Assembly: GCF_017254865.1 (NCBI RefSeq)
Contig: NZ_JAFKCV010000009.1
Span: 121,064-185,063, forward strand
From: Bowmanella dokdonensis
GTDB taxonomy: Bacteria; Pseudomonadota; Gammaproteobacteria; Enterobacterales; Alteromonadaceae
Length of the DNA: 64,000 bases
Direction: 5' to 3'
The position numbers were made by a program, and so were the translations under genes. The notes under the pieces are model-generated. The model was given only the letters and a program-made list of their open reading frames with translations. It did not search any database and was not told the DNA's origin. Each line of letters begins with the position of its first letter. Within the stretch, counting starts at the first letter, position 1. This document shows, piece by piece, positions 26,573 through 36,200 of this stretch.

Positions 26573-27175
26573 TCACTCCAGTGTCTTGCCCTTGTCCCAG
26601 ATTCGCCCTTCCTTACCCTTGATAAGCCGGACAATATTGCTGCGATGGCGGCCGATAATCAGGATCGCCAGCATCGTGACGGGAATAGTATATAACGGCT
26701 TGATAAACCAAGTGAAAACCGGGGCAAGACCGACTGTTACCAGGGCTGCCAGGGAGGAATACCCACTGATAAAAACGGTCGCGATCCAGGTCAGAATCAA
26801 CAAACCGGACAGGTCCAGACCGATGGGCAACATGGCGCCTAGGGCCGTTGCGACGGCCTTGCCACCCTTAAAACCGAAAAACAGCGGATAGATATGACCC
26901 AGACAGGCGGCGATGGCGATAATTCCCAGATAGAAGGGCTCAATCCCCAGGAAATAACTGCCCCAAACCGGAATGGTGCCCTTTAGCACGTCACATACCA
27001 GGGTCAGGATGGCGGGAAAACGGCCCCCGAGACGATAGACATTGGTCGCGCCGGGATTGCCGGAGCCCTGGGTGCGGGGGTCGGGAAGGGAAAACAGACG
27101 ACATACAAGCACGGCGCTGGATACGGAGCCGGCCAGATAAGCGAGGGCTATCATCAGTATGATTAAGGCTGTCAT
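26573..27175 (-). CDS. plsY: Glycerol-3-phosphate acyltransferase (acyl-phosphate dependent)
   Basis: 200 residues, five or more membrane helices, with the PlsY signature loops [12 protein letters not shown] (about residues 37-48) and FKGGKAVAT (about 103-111). It transfers an acyl group from acyl phosphate to glycerol-3-phosphate, the first membrane-lipid step. It is divergent from folB, the conserved arrangement near tsaD. Confidence 0.95.
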   Translation of the reverse strand: MTALIILMIALAYLAGSVSSAVLVCRLFSLPDPRTQGSGNPGATNVYRLGGRFPAILTLVCDVLKGTIPVWGSYFLGIEPFYLGIIAIAACLGHIYPLFFGFKGGKAVATALGAMLPIGLDLSGLLILTWIATVFISGYSSLAALVTVGLAPVFTWFIKPLYTIPVTMLAILIIGRHRSNIVRLIKGKEGRIWDKGKTLE

Positions 27176-27363
27176 TTGCTTTGTGCGATCCCTTGTGTAA
27201 ACTTGCCCGCCTTGGCCCGGCCTTGTCTGGCATTGTGGGTTGCTGGCATTATCTGTATCCGTTCAGGCACTTTTGCTTTGAATCAAAAAGTGCCGGGCCA
27301 AAGACAGGCATAGGGTACCTGAAATCCTGTCTTTTCTCATCCATTCAACTGGCCTGACATCTT

Positions 27364-27717
27364 ATGGATAAAATTTACATCGAAGGGCTTAAAGTTCACT
27401 CCCTGATTGGGGTGTATGAATGGGAGCGCAAGGCACCCCGCCCACTCCTGATCGATCTGTGCCTGGAAACCGACCTGGGGATCGCTGCCCGGACTGATGA
27501 CGTGAACGACACCATTGACTATGCCAAGGTGGCCGGGTTGCTGGAAAAAGTGGCTTTGGAATCTGATTTTGAGCTGCTTGAAGCCCTGACCCTGGCCATG
27601 CTGGATGCATTGTTCAGGGACTTTCCCGTCCAGGCAGCCAGGCTGAAAATGAGCAAACCCGATATTCTGCCCAACGCCAGCAATGTGGCGGTGGAAATCA
27701 GCCGGCGCCGCAGCTAG
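27364..27717 (+). CDS. folB: Dihydroneopterin aldolase
   Basis: 117 residues with the FolB pattern: MDKIYIEGLKVHSLIGVYEWE, active-site glutamate region, and NDTIDYAKV. It cleaves 7,8-dihydroneopterin to 6-hydroxymethyl-dihydropterin and glycolaldehyde in folate synthesis. Its TAG stop is followed immediately by the folK ATG, so the next enzyme of the pathway is coupled to it. Confidence 0.95.
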   Translation: MDKIYIEGLKVHSLIGVYEWERKAPRPLLIDLCLETDLGIAARTDDVNDTIDYAKVAGLLEKVALESDFELLEALTLAMLDALFRDFPVQAARLKMSKPDILPNASNVAVEISRRRS

Positions 27718-28224
27718 ATGGCCACTGTCTATATCAGCCTGGGTTCCAATGTCGACCGGGAGATTCACACCCGTTCCGGGTTGGATGCATTACACAGATA
27801 TTTCAATCCGCTGACCCTGTCCCGACTTTTTGAAAGCGAAGCAATAGGTTTTGACGGCAGCCCCTTTTACAATATGGTGATCAAGGGGCATACAAAGCTG
27901 GCCCTAGAACAGGTTCTGGTCCTGTTGAAGGGTATCGAGTCTGCCAACGGCAGACGCCCCGGCGACAAGAAGTTTGCCCCCCGGACCCTGGATCTGGATT
28001 TGTTGTTATACGATGCGCTGGTTACCCGCGCACCCGTGGTCCTGCCACGGGAAGAGATACTGTATAACGCCTTTGTGCTGTGGCCCCTGTCTGAACTGGC
28101 TCCCACCTTTATTCACCCGCAGACGGGTGACTCTCTGGCCAGTCTGTGGCAGCAGTTCGATAAACAGAGCCAGACCCTGACACCCATTGATTTTACCTGG
28201 AAGCCCAAATATGACCCTGATTGA
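27718..28224 (+). CDS. folK: 2-amino-4-hydroxy-6-hydroxymethyldihydropteridine pyrophosphokinase
   Basis: 168 residues: [11 protein letters not shown] at the N-terminus, then the ATP/pterin motif [11 protein letters not shown] at about residues 90-100. It pyrophosphorylates the FolB product. It begins on the base after the folB stop. The uppP gene begins inside its last codons (14-base overlap). Confidence 0.94.
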   Translation: MATVYISLGSNVDREIHTRSGLDALHRYFNPLTLSRLFESEAIGFDGSPFYNMVIKGHTKLALEQVLVLLKGIESANGRRPGDKKFAPRTLDLDLLLYDALVTRAPVVLPREEILYNAFVLWPLSELAPTFIHPQTGDSLASLWQQFDKQSQTLTPIDFTWKPKYDPD

Positions 28225-29011
28225 AGTGATAGTGCTGGCCCTGATACAGGGTATTACCGAGTTTCTGCCCATTTCCAGTTCCGGTCATCTGATCCTGCCA
28301 TCTGCCTTGTTTGGCTGGACTAACCAGGGCCTGGCGTTTGATGTGGCGGTGCATCTGGGCAGCCTGTTGGCGGTAATGATTTATTTTCGCCAGGAAATCA
28401 TCAGGATGCTTGTCGCCTGGAGCGGCTCTGTGGTGGGTGGCGGCCAGTCTCAGGACAGTCGGCTGGCCTGGTGGGTGATTCTTGCCACCATCCCGGCTGT
28501 TATCGCGGGGTTTGCAGGAAAAGCCTTTATAGAAACCTACGCCCGTTCGGCGTTGGTCATTGGTATCACTACCATTCTGTTTGGTCTTCTGCTCTGGTAC
28601 GCGGACGTAAAAGCCCGCCAGCATAAGGGCCTGTATGAGCTTACCTGGAAGAGTGCCTTGTTTGTGGGATTGGCTCAGGCTCTGGCCCTGATTCCCGGCA
28701 CCTCACGTTCGGGCATCACCATGACAGCCGGGTTGATGATGGGCCTGGACAGGGAAAGCGCAGCCCGTTTTTCTTTCCTGCTGTCGATCCCGACCATACT
28801 CGGTGCCGGTCTGTTGCTGACGCTGGATCTGCTGGAAAGTGCTGACCCGGTAGACTGGCAGGCCATGTTTTACGGCGCCCTGTTTTCCTTTTTTGCCGCC
28901 TATGCCTGTATTAAGTTATTCCTGGCCTGGATAGGACGAATTGGCATGTTGCCGTTTGTCATCTATCGTTTGATTCTTGGTGCAGTGCTACTGGCATTTG
29001 TGTTTCTCTAA
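28211..29011 (+). CDS. uppP: Undecaprenyl-diphosphate phosphatase
   Basis: 266 residues, eight membrane helices, BacA type. The two catalytic motifs are clear: [11 protein letters not shown] near residue 17 and PGTSRSG near residue 160. It regenerates the undecaprenyl-phosphate carrier for cell-wall and polysaccharide synthesis and can confer bacitracin resistance. The ATG at 28211 lies inside folK; an earlier in-frame start is not conserved. Confidence 0.95.
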   Translation: MTLIEVIVLALIQGITEFLPISSSGHLILPSALFGWTNQGLAFDVAVHLGSLLAVMIYFRQEIIRMLVAWSGSVVGGGQSQDSRLAWWVILATIPAVIAGFAGKAFIETYARSALVIGITTILFGLLLWYADVKARQHKGLYELTWKSALFVGLAQALALIPGTSRSGITMTAGLMMGLDRESAARFSFLLSIPTILGAGLLLTLDLLESADPVDWQAMFYGALFSFFAAYACIKLFLAWIGRIGMLPFVIYRLILGAVLLAFVFL

Positions 29012-29046
29012 CCAGATTTCTGAGCAATATAACAAGGAGCCCCGTT

Positions 29047-29412
29047 ATGGCAGAAACCCTGTTCAGCAAGATCATTAATCGCGAGATCCCGGCAGACATC
29101 ATCCATGAAGATGACCTGTCGCTGGCATTCAGGGACATTAATCCCCAGGCGCCGGTGCACTTTCTGGTTATCCCGAAAAAGCCCATTGCCACCATCAATG
29201 ATATGGAAGAAAGTGACCGGGAGTTGGTCGGGCATCTGTACCTGGTTGCTGCCAAGCTGGCCAAGGAGATGGGCTTTGCCGAAGAAGGCTATCGGGCGGT
29301 AATGAACTGCAACCCCTATGGAGGCCAGACCGTTTACCATATTCACCTGCATGTCCTGGCAGGCAAGCCGTTTGGCTGGCCCCCTTACCAGGATAAACAG
29401 AAAACAGCTTGA
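29047..29412 (+). CDS. HIT-family (histidine triad) nucleotide-binding protein
   Basis: 121 residues with the triad H98-I-H100-L-H102 (HIHLHVLAG), of the HinT/HIT branch that hydrolyses purine nucleoside phosphoramidates. N-terminal ETLFSKIINREIPADI is typical. GGAG lies about nine bases before the ATG. It follows uppP by 35 bases and probably shares its transcript; a hairpin ends the unit. Confidence 0.94.
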   Translation: MAETLFSKIINREIPADIIHEDDLSLAFRDINPQAPVHFLVIPKKPIATINDMEESDRELVGHLYLVAAKLAKEMGFAEEGYRAVMNCNPYGGQTVYHIHLHVLAGKPFGWPPYQDKQKTA

Positions 29413-29425
29413 ATATGTGACGGGT

Positions 29426-29460
29426 AACAAGTGACGGGTAACATTTTCCCGTCACTTGTT
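29426..29460. terminator. Bidirectional terminator between the HIT gene and the M49-like gene
   Basis: Thirteen-base perfect stem AACAAGTGACGGG/CCCGTCACTTGTT with a nine-base loop. The left arm overlaps a tandem 14-base direct repeat (29417-29443), so the same bases could also pair one unit earlier. Confidence 0.75.
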
Positions 29461-29474
29461 GCTTGTCACTCAAA

Positions 29475-31151
29475 TTACAGTCCCAATACATCCTTACCCT
29501 GCTTAAAGGTAATGTCCACCGGGATATCTGCCTCAGTCAGACGGGCCAGATCAGCGGCAAGCTCTTCGCCGATCAGGCCTTTTTCCTCGACCAGTGTTGC
29601 CACGCCCTGGTAATCCCCATCCCCCTGCAGGGTAAGGATTTTATTGGATAACGCATCCACGGCTGACTGCATCTTGTCCATGTTCACCTCGTACAGGCCC
29701 TGCTCATTGCGACTGAAAGCGCCATGCTCCTTGAAAAAATTAAAACGAATCATGTTGGCCTTACCATGGGCGCTGGAGGCGCCAAAGCGGACGGAACGGA
29801 AGATACCGGCCATAAAGGTCACATAATAGTCCTCCAGCGTGCCTTCGGTAATCTCTCCTTTTTCCAGCAGTTGCTGCACCATATACAGCCCCAGGATGTC
29901 GGCCTTACCTTCCTCCAATGCAGAGGCATGTTCCTTCAGGGCTTCGCGCACAGTGCCGCTTCCGTTCAGGGTATTCTTGATCCCAAGGCCATGGGCCACT
30001 TCGTGGAACATGGTATTGGCAAAGAAGGCGTCGAAGGTAATATGCCCACGCTGTTCAGGCACCATCAACAGGTCGGCGATGGGCATCAGGATGTGGTCGA
30101 ATTTTGCCCGCATGGCATTTTTCAGTTGCAGCCGGCGGGTACCTTTCTCCAACTGAACCTGTTCGTCGTTGGGCAGGTTGATGGCGATGGTTTTGCTGCC
30201 AGCATTGGAATGCCCGGCATAATAGATAACATCGTACGCATTCAGATCGGCGTTGGCACCGGGCATTTCCTGCTTGTAGGCGTCCTCCACCGGCAGGCCT
30301 TTTTGCAGTTCGGGCAGGAAGGCAGCATATTTGGCCAGCCGCTCACTCCAGGCCAGATCCTTTAACAACACATAAGATTCAAACGCCGCACGGTAGCCAT
30401 ATAACTGGTCTTCATAGGTCTCAATGGGACCTATGACCAACTCAATGGGATTACTCTTCATTTCCATCCAGGCCATATCCGAGGGTTGATAGTTATCGCT
30501 CAGCAGAGCATCCGCCCGCATATTCAGATAACCGGCAAAGCTCTCATCTTCGGCGAGAGTCGATGCTTTTCTCAGCAGGGCCGCAGCATCAGTCAGTTCT
30601 GATTTGAAATACTCCGAGTAAGGGATGGCCTTAAGGCTTCCATCGGGGTTACGCACCACCATGGAATACAGGCCCGTTTTATTGTCGAACTCTGCGGCTT
30701 CAAATTCGGCCTTGCTCATATCGGCCGGGTAAAACTGAGCGCCCGGGGGCTTTTCAGCAAACCCGGTCAGAAACGGCTTGTCGCCGTTCAGTCTGTCCCA
30801 GGGGCCATAGTTGATATCGGCAAAGTCCCTGATGTCGCTGCGCTCCAGGGATGCCAGAAATTCCTGCTTATTGCCGCCGAACGCCTGCTTCCAGAACAGG
30901 TCGTCCATAATCCTGGATGCTTCAATCAAATATCCAATCATTTGTTTCTGGCGATCTGACAGGTCGGACAGATCGGCAGTGAGGTCTACAGGATGATAAA
31001 TGTCCAGGCGGGACTCCATGCCTTCCACCAGCTTCGGCCCTGCAGTCTGTTCCTGTTTGGCTGGCGTCTGAGTCAGGGGGGCGGGCTCTGAACAGGCCAT
31101 CAGCAGGCCACAGGACAAGGCCACGGATAGGGTCAGTTTGGAATAGTTCAT
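29475..31151 (-). CDS. M49-like zinc metallopeptidase, probable lipoprotein
   Basis: 558 residues. A signal peptide ends at a lipobox (LLMAC, Cys20), so the enzyme should be lipid-anchored in the envelope. The zinc motif is the five-residue HEVAH (near residue 382), followed about 28 residues later by EEGKAD, the second motif of dipeptidyl-peptidase III (M49). Classical members have a six-residue HExxxH; a minority of bacterial ones have HExxH as here. It would remove dipeptides or short peptides. It stands alone on its strand. Confidence 0.8.
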   Translation of the reverse strand: MNYSKLTLSVALSCGLLMACSEPAPLTQTPAKQEQTAGPKLVEGMESRLDIYHPVDLTADLSDLSDRQKQMIGYLIEASRIMDDLFWKQAFGGNKQEFLASLERSDIRDFADINYGPWDRLNGDKPFLTGFAEKPPGAQFYPADMSKAEFEAAEFDNKTGLYSMVVRNPDGSLKAIPYSEYFKSELTDAAALLRKASTLAEDESFAGYLNMRADALLSDNYQPSDMAWMEMKSNPIELVIGPIETYEDQLYGYRAAFESYVLLKDLAWSERLAKYAAFLPELQKGLPVEDAYKQEMPGANADLNAYDVIYYAGHSNAGSKTIAINLPNDEQVQLEKGTRRLQLKNAMRAKFDHILMPIADLLMVPEQRGHITFDAFFANTMFHEVAHGLGIKNTLNGSGTVREALKEHASALEEGKADILGLYMVQQLLEKGEITEGTLEDYYVTFMAGIFRSVRFGASSAHGKANMIRFNFFKEHGAFSRNEQGLYEVNMDKMQSAVDALSNKILTLQGDGDYQGVATLVEEKGLIGEELAADLARLTEADIPVDITFKQGKDVLGL

Positions 31152-31440
31152 CAGGTATCCTTTTTTATATTTGTCATGGGCATATTTATGGGTGGAACTT
31201 ATTGCCGTATCTCACCCTCAGTCTACGAGAGTACCAATGCAGCCGTCATGATACTGTAAGGAGAAAAAGCCTGCATCGTCGATTTAACCAGCAGAAACAG
31301 CTAATTGTCATCATAGGGTGCTTTTACTTTAAATGCTTTTGGTTGATACTTGAGGCGTTTCAGAAGTGTTCTACTTCATTCCACAATCCGGGGCTATGCT
31401 ATTCTTCCCGTATAAAAATTCATCTGACTAAGGTTGGAAA
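31152..31440. other. Intergenic region between the M49-like and HDOD genes
   Basis: 289 bases carrying the divergent promoters. I see no riboswitch motif, open frame or strong palindrome. Confidence 0.35.
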
Positions 31441-32277
31441 ATGTCCACAGAAAATGCCTTGTTGACGATCCTTGTCGAGAAAATCACCAACGACACACTG
31501 GTATTGCCTACCCTGCCGGCCATTGCCCTTAAAGTGCGCAGGACAGCGGACGATCCGGAATCCAACCTGAATAAAATGGCCGATGTCATCGCTCAGGATC
31601 CTGCACTCAGCGCCAGGATGATCAAGATAGCCAACAGCGCTTATATGGGCAGGGCGGTAAAAGTGGAAACGGTCAATCAGGCCGTGACCCGGATCGGCCT
31701 GCGGCAGATAAAGAATGTCGCAACTGCCCTGGCCATGGAGCAATTGTTCGTGTCCAAGAACGAAATTGTTCGTGAACATATTAATCGGGTATGGGAAAAG
31801 ACCGTAGAGGTGGTGGCCAATTCCATGGCTTTGCTGCAAATGCATACGGCGCAAACCAAACAAAAACGCCTGAATATGGATGCCATGACACTGGCAGCGC
31901 TGGTACACAATATCGGTGTACTGCCCATCTTTACCGAAGCCGAGCGGCACGACGATGTGTTCGCCAATCCGACTTTTCTGAATGTGGCTGTCAGCAAGCT
32001 ATCCGGTCGCATCGGCGGCATCATACTGCGCGAGTGGGGTTTTAATGAGGACCTGGTGCGGGTCGCTGAAGGCTGGCGCAATCTTAAGTACCTTCCTGAA
32101 CAGGTGGCCTATATCGATTTTGTGCGTATGGGCATAGTGCTGGCCGGTGAGCCAGGTTTGCAAAAGGATGCGGTAATGAACATCTGCCAGCAGAAGGGGA
32201 TTGTTGACGACCTGAAAAAACTGGATTCGGATGAGTTCCAGGAAATGCGCAACACCGCCAAACAGGTCTTTGCCTGA
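31441..32277 (+). CDS. HDOD domain protein
   Basis: 278 residues with an HDOD domain at about residues 20-215: LPTLPAIALKVRRTADDPESN, NSAYMGRAVKVETVNQAVTRIG, and the degenerate HD helix TLAALVHNIGVLPIF. HDOD proteins relay signals in motility, chemotaxis or cyclic-di-GMP control, but no partner domain is fused here. The ATG has AAGG ten bases upstream. It is monocistronic, ending in a strong terminator. Confidence 0.9.
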   Translation: MSTENALLTILVEKITNDTLVLPTLPAIALKVRRTADDPESNLNKMADVIAQDPALSARMIKIANSAYMGRAVKVETVNQAVTRIGLRQIKNVATALAMEQLFVSKNEIVREHINRVWEKTVEVVANSMALLQMHTAQTKQKRLNMDAMTLAALVHNIGVLPIFTEAERHDDVFANPTFLNVAVSKLSGRIGGIILREWGFNEDLVRVAEGWRNLKYLPEQVAYIDFVRMGIVLAGEPGLQKDAVMNICQQKGIVDDLKKLDSDEFQEMRNTAKQVFA

Positions 32278-32302
32278 CAGGTTAATCAGATTGGTATGAT
32301 GT

Positions 32303-32328
32303 ACAAGCCCGGCAATTGCCGGGCTTGT
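32303..32328 (+). terminator. Terminator after the HDOD gene
   Basis: Eleven-base perfect stem ACAAGCCCGGC/GCCGGGCTTGT with an AATT loop and a short T-rich tail, about 25 bases after the stop. Confidence 0.85.
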
Positions 32329-32449
32329 TTGGTTTGGGTCGATGTCAGAAGGAACGCAGGCTCAGACAGGACATTTTTCAGGAAGCAATTCTTCCATACG
32401 GGGTGATGCAGGAAATAATCAGCAGCACAGCTCAAATGCCCTGGCCGGT

Positions 32450-33352
32450 TCAGGCCTGATCTGACAAGCCAAAGGCCTGATCCAGGGCCTGGATAAAGCG
32501 CACTGCCTCGGCAGACATCAAACAGAAGTCTGCATCCAGACGGGCCAGCTGCTGATCCTTGGGAATATCCTCGTTCTGCTCTTTGAGCACATCGCTGAAC
32601 TTCAGGCGTTTGATGGTCATGTCTTCCTGTAGCAGAGCGGTGAGGGTTTCATCCCAGCCCACCCCTATTTTTTGCACCAGCTTGCCCGACTCCAGGTGCA
32701 ACTGAATCTCTTCGGCATCCAGTGGCTGATTCTTGCAACGTATGACGGCGCCATCTTCGTTAGGAGACTTGAGTTCAGCTTCCTCAAGCAGCTCAAAACC
32801 ACTTGGCAACTGTTCACCCTTCAGCCAACTGGTCAGATCCGCCGCCAGGCTGCGCCTTGCCAGGGGAATGACCGGCAGTGAGCCGATGGATTTGCGCAGG
32901 TGCGCCAGAAAGGTTTCGGCCTTGCCGTCCGACCCGGCATCCAATACCACCAGGTTATCCCGGGGAGAGATAAATCCCCAGGTGAAACCGTCTTTGGTAA
33001 ACGCCTTGGGCAGCAATTGGTGCATGATCTCCTGTTTGAGATCGGATTTGGCCTTCTTGCCTACCGGCGCGCCCGTTTCCCGTTCAATCTGCTCAACCTT
33101 GTTGTCCAACTCGGCGTTGACCACAGCCGAAGGCAGCAGGCGTTCCTGTTTTTTCAGGCATAACAGCAACCGGCCATCGGCCGCATGCACCAGTTGCTCA
33201 CTCTGTCTGAGCGGCGCGGTCCAACCCATAGTGGCCAGATCCTGGTTGCCACAGGGACGAAACACCGCTTCGCTGAGTTTTTCGTGCAGATCTTCAGGTG
33301 TGAACTCCAGTGACTGGGTCAATTGGTAAGCTTTCAGGTTCTTAAACCACAT
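32450..33352 (-). CDS. rdgC: Recombination-associated protein RdgC
   Basis: 300 residues, close to E. coli RdgC (303). MWFKNLKAYQL at the N-terminus and the C-terminal FCLMSAEAVRFIQAL are typical. It forms a ring around double-stranded DNA and limits RecA. The ATG at 33352 is chosen because GGAA stands seven bases upstream and the conserved sequence begins there. Confidence 0.95.
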   Translation of the reverse strand: MWFKNLKAYQLTQSLEFTPEDLHEKLSEAVFRPCGNQDLATMGWTAPLRQSEQLVHAADGRLLLCLKKQERLLPSAVVNAELDNKVEQIERETGAPVGKKAKSDLKQEIMHQLLPKAFTKDGFTWGFISPRDNLVVLDAGSDGKAETFLAHLRKSIGSLPVIPLARRSLAADLTSWLKGEQLPSGFELLEEAELKSPNEDGAVIRCKNQPLDAEEIQLHLESGKLVQKIGVGWDETLTALLQEDMTIKRLKFSDVLKEQNEDIPKDQQLARLDADFCLMSAEAVRFIQALDQAFGLSDQA

Positions 33353-33493
33353 GGGAGATTCCGGCGAAGTCAAAAGGTTGGCAAGAGTAACAGGGAAGGG
33401 CGGGGATGTCAGTCATCTGCCTGCCTGACCGGTGAATTATCAGTCACCTTTTACCTGCGTTACCTGAGAAGACAAATCGAACGGGGACCGGAG

Positions 33494-35227
33494 TTATTCA
33501 CCCCGGCGGGCAGGAAACTGCACCTGGTAACGAAGGCCTTTGCCTTCCTCTGAACTGGCTTCAATCTGACCGCTTAAGGCCTGGGTGACCAGGTTATACA
33601 TGATATGTGTACCCAGCCCACTGCCGCCGCGTCCACGCCGGGTGGTAAAGAAGGCTTCGAACAGCTTGCTCAGCAGGTGAGCGGGCAGCCCCTTGCCGTT
33701 ATCCTGATAATCGATACAAATGTCACTGTCGCGGCGGCTGACCTTGATTTTAATCTGGCCGGATTTTTTGTTCTCAAAGCCATGAATCAATGAGTTCATA
33801 ATCATGTTGGTGAAAATTTGCGCGATGACGCCCGGCGCACAACGCACAATCAGGTCATCCGGACAGTCAAGTTCAATTTTGTGCTGGGTCTTCTTAAAAC
33901 TGGGGGCCAGGGACTGGATGATTTCCTGCAGGTATTCCTTGAGATTAAATTCCCGTTCCGCTTCACTGGTTTGGTCCACAGCCACCTGCTTGAAACTGGC
34001 AATCAGGTCCGAAGCCCGGTTAAGGTTGGTCAGCAGCAAGGTGGCGGTCTGCTGGCCTTCGCTTAAAAAGGTGCTCATGGTCTTGGAGGTCAGTGTCTTG
34101 TCGTCAAAGGCCTGTTGCAGCCCTTTGAGGCGTTCCTGCAGGAAGCTGGCCGCGGTGACCCCCACCCCCAGCGGTGTGTTTACATCATGGGCGATACCGG
34201 CGACCAGACCACCGAGGGAGGCCATACGTTCAGATTCCACCAGTTGATCTTTGGCCAGTTGCAGGGTTTTCATGGACTCGGCCAACTCGCGATTCTTCTT
34301 GCGGAGTTCTTCTTCTACCTGTCGACGCCCTTCATTTTCCTGACGCAGTTCTTTTTGGTGATGCAATAGTTCGTCTTTCTGTTGTTCCAGGTCCAACATA
34401 ATCTTGCTCAGGGAGGCTGTCTTTCGCGCCACCTCCTGCTCCAGGGAGATGTTCTGCTCATCGAGTTTTTCATTGGCTGTGCGCAGTTCTCCCTGTGCGT
34501 GGTGCAGCCTGTCCTGAAAGATAATCAGATCATCAATGAGATTGTTGTAGGCGTCCTGCAGGACCTTGAGCTCGTTGTCATCCTCAAATCGCACATGCAG
34601 TTTGGATTGTTCCAGCCGGCCGATATCGAACTTGCTGATCTGATCGGTCAGTTCGGTCAGTGGATCGGTCAGCATGCGGCGGAAAGCGTTCAGAAATAAG
34701 AAGATCAAGAACGCAGTTTTAATAAAGGCGTTACCAATGAGGAAAAATACCCCGACCTCAATACGACCAAAAATAATCTCGAAGCTGGAATAGAGGGTGA
34801 CGTCGCCGACCTGGGACGTGCGGCCGGAAAATTCAAAAATCAGCGGGAAACTGTAACCAAAAGTGCCACCGGCATGGTCGCGCATCACCCCGGTGGTCAC
34901 CGGCTCCATGGGTTGCTTATTGGTTCTGCCGAAATCGGCGATGTAATTGGCATTTTCATCCCGGATCTGCACACCATCGACAATGGGCAGTTCCATCAGA
35001 CCTTCGGCTATGGAAATGGCCTGGGGGGTATTTAATTCCCAGATAGCGCGGGTCAGACTGGTGCTGAAGGTGTTCTTCAGTGTCTGCAGCTCACTCTCAA
35101 TATGATTCTTTGCGTTGAGGTATTCGGTGAAAATCTGGCCAACGGTCACGATCAGGGTCAGGATGAAGTAGACTGAGAGGACCCGAGTCAAAAGCTTTTT
35201 CGACAGCCCCGTTTTAACCTTTGACAT
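33494..35227 (-). CDS. Membrane-bound sensor histidine kinase (orphan)
   Basis: 577 residues. Two membrane helices (about 12-34 and 158-180) enclose a periplasmic domain of about 125 residues. Then come a HAMP region and a long coiled coil (about 230-330), followed by the phospho-acceptor box AHDVNTPLGVGV (His near residue 346). The HATPase follows, with NMIMNSLIHGF, DNGKGLP and GSGLGTHIMYNL. The HDVNTPLG box is a variant of the usual HELRTP. No receiver-domain gene is adjacent on its strand; PhoB lies divergently, but it has its own kinase. The signal is unknown. Confidence 0.9.
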   Translation of the reverse strand: MSKVKTGLSKKLLTRVLSVYFILTLIVTVGQIFTEYLNAKNHIESELQTLKNTFSTSLTRAIWELNTPQAISIAEGLMELPIVDGVQIRDENANYIADFGRTNKQPMEPVTTGVMRDHAGGTFGYSFPLIFEFSGRTSQVGDVTLYSSFEIIFGRIEVGVFFLIGNAFIKTAFLIFLFLNAFRRMLTDPLTELTDQISKFDIGRLEQSKLHVRFEDDNELKVLQDAYNNLIDDLIIFQDRLHHAQGELRTANEKLDEQNISLEQEVARKTASLSKIMLDLEQQKDELLHHQKELRQENEGRRQVEEELRKKNRELAESMKTLQLAKDQLVESERMASLGGLVAGIAHDVNTPLGVGVTAASFLQERLKGLQQAFDDKTLTSKTMSTFLSEGQQTATLLLTNLNRASDLIASFKQVAVDQTSEAEREFNLKEYLQEIIQSLAPSFKKTQHKIELDCPDDLIVRCAPGVIAQIFTNMIMNSLIHGFENKKSGQIKIKVSRRDSDICIDYQDNGKGLPAHLLSKLFEAFFTTRRGRGGSGLGTHIMYNLVTQALSGQIEASSEEGKGLRYQVQFPARRGE

Positions 35228-35452
35228 TGAAAATGGCCCTGATACCTGCCTGCTTCAGTAAAATCAAGAATATGCGCAATCCTGCTATTAAACAAGAGGC
35301 GCCAGGGTCGGGCTGGCAATTATTAGCGGTTAAAATTATGATGATTCACAAAGGTTTAGCATTTTTTATTATCAGCCCGTCAACTGGCTTTAATAAAACT
35401 GTCACACAGACCACCAATAATTGCGGGCGACTACATGAAGAAGGTTAAACCC

Positions 35453-36142
35453 ATGTCGAAGAGAGTCTTGCTGGTAGAAGACGAAGCCCCCATCCGTGAA
35501 ATGGTCAAATTCGTGCTGGAACAGTCCGGTTTCGAAGCCCTGGAAGCGGAAGATTATGATGTGGCACTGGAGCAGGTGAAGGAGCCTTATCCGGATTTGA
35601 TTTTGCTTGACTGGATGTTGCCCGGCGGCAGTGGCGTGCAGCTCGCCAAGAAGCTTAAGCAACATGAGCATACCCGGGATATTCCCATTATTATGTTGAC
35701 CGCCAGAGGTGAGGAGGATGACAAGGTGCGTGGTCTGGATGCAGGTGCAGACGACTATGTGACCAAACCCTTCTCACCCAAGGAACTGGTGGCCAGGATG
35801 AAGGCGGTTATCCGCCGTGTCACGCCTACATCCGGTGACGAACCCATAGAATTCAACGGCCTGATTCTGGATCCGGTTTCCCATAGGGTGACCGCCAATG
35901 ACGATCCGCTGGACATGGGCCCGACGGAGTTCAAGCTGTTGCATTTTTTCATGACCCACGCCGAAAGGGTCTACAGCAGGGAGCTGTTGCTGGATAATGT
36001 CTGGGGCACCAATGTGTATGTCGAAGACCGCACAGTGGACGTGCATATACGCCGTCTGCGTAAGGCTATTTCCCGTCACGGTCATGATGCTATGATTCAA
36101 ACCGTACGAGGGGCGGGATACCGGTTCTCCACTAAAGTTTAA
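35453..36142 (+). CDS. phoB: Phosphate regulon response regulator
   Basis: 229 residues, identical in length to E. coli PhoB. The receiver domain has the phospho-acceptor Asp53 ([11 protein letters not shown]) and the conserved Lys in TKPFSP. The winged-helix effector domain ends in a recognition helix ([12 protein letters not shown]). It activates phosphate-starvation genes. The ATG at 35453 is used because the conserved [11 protein letters not shown] starts there; six earlier codons are optional. Confidence 0.96.
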   Translation: MSKRVLLVEDEAPIREMVKFVLEQSGFEALEAEDYDVALEQVKEPYPDLILLDWMLPGGSGVQLAKKLKQHEHTRDIPIIMLTARGEEDDKVRGLDAGADDYVTKPFSPKELVARMKAVIRRVTPTSGDEPIEFNGLILDPVSHRVTANDDPLDMGPTEFKLLHFFMTHAERVYSRELLLDNVWGTNVYVEDRTVDVHIRRLRKAISRHGHDAMIQTVRGAGYRFSTKV

Positions 36143-36200
36143 GAGCACTGAATGACATGATCATCAGGCGCGCTGGCAAGCGGAGGCGACAAGCCACTTC

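Noticed and set aside
29417..29443. Tandem GTGACGGGTAACA copies with 14-base period, checked as a start of a CRISPR or satellite array.
   Set aside because: Only two copies, no spacers; they form part of the convergent terminator.
35399..35416. A CTGTCAC half-site upstream of phoB that resembles a Pho box.
   Set aside because: Only one half-site fits; the second (11 bases on) shares too few bases with the consensus, so it was not annotated.
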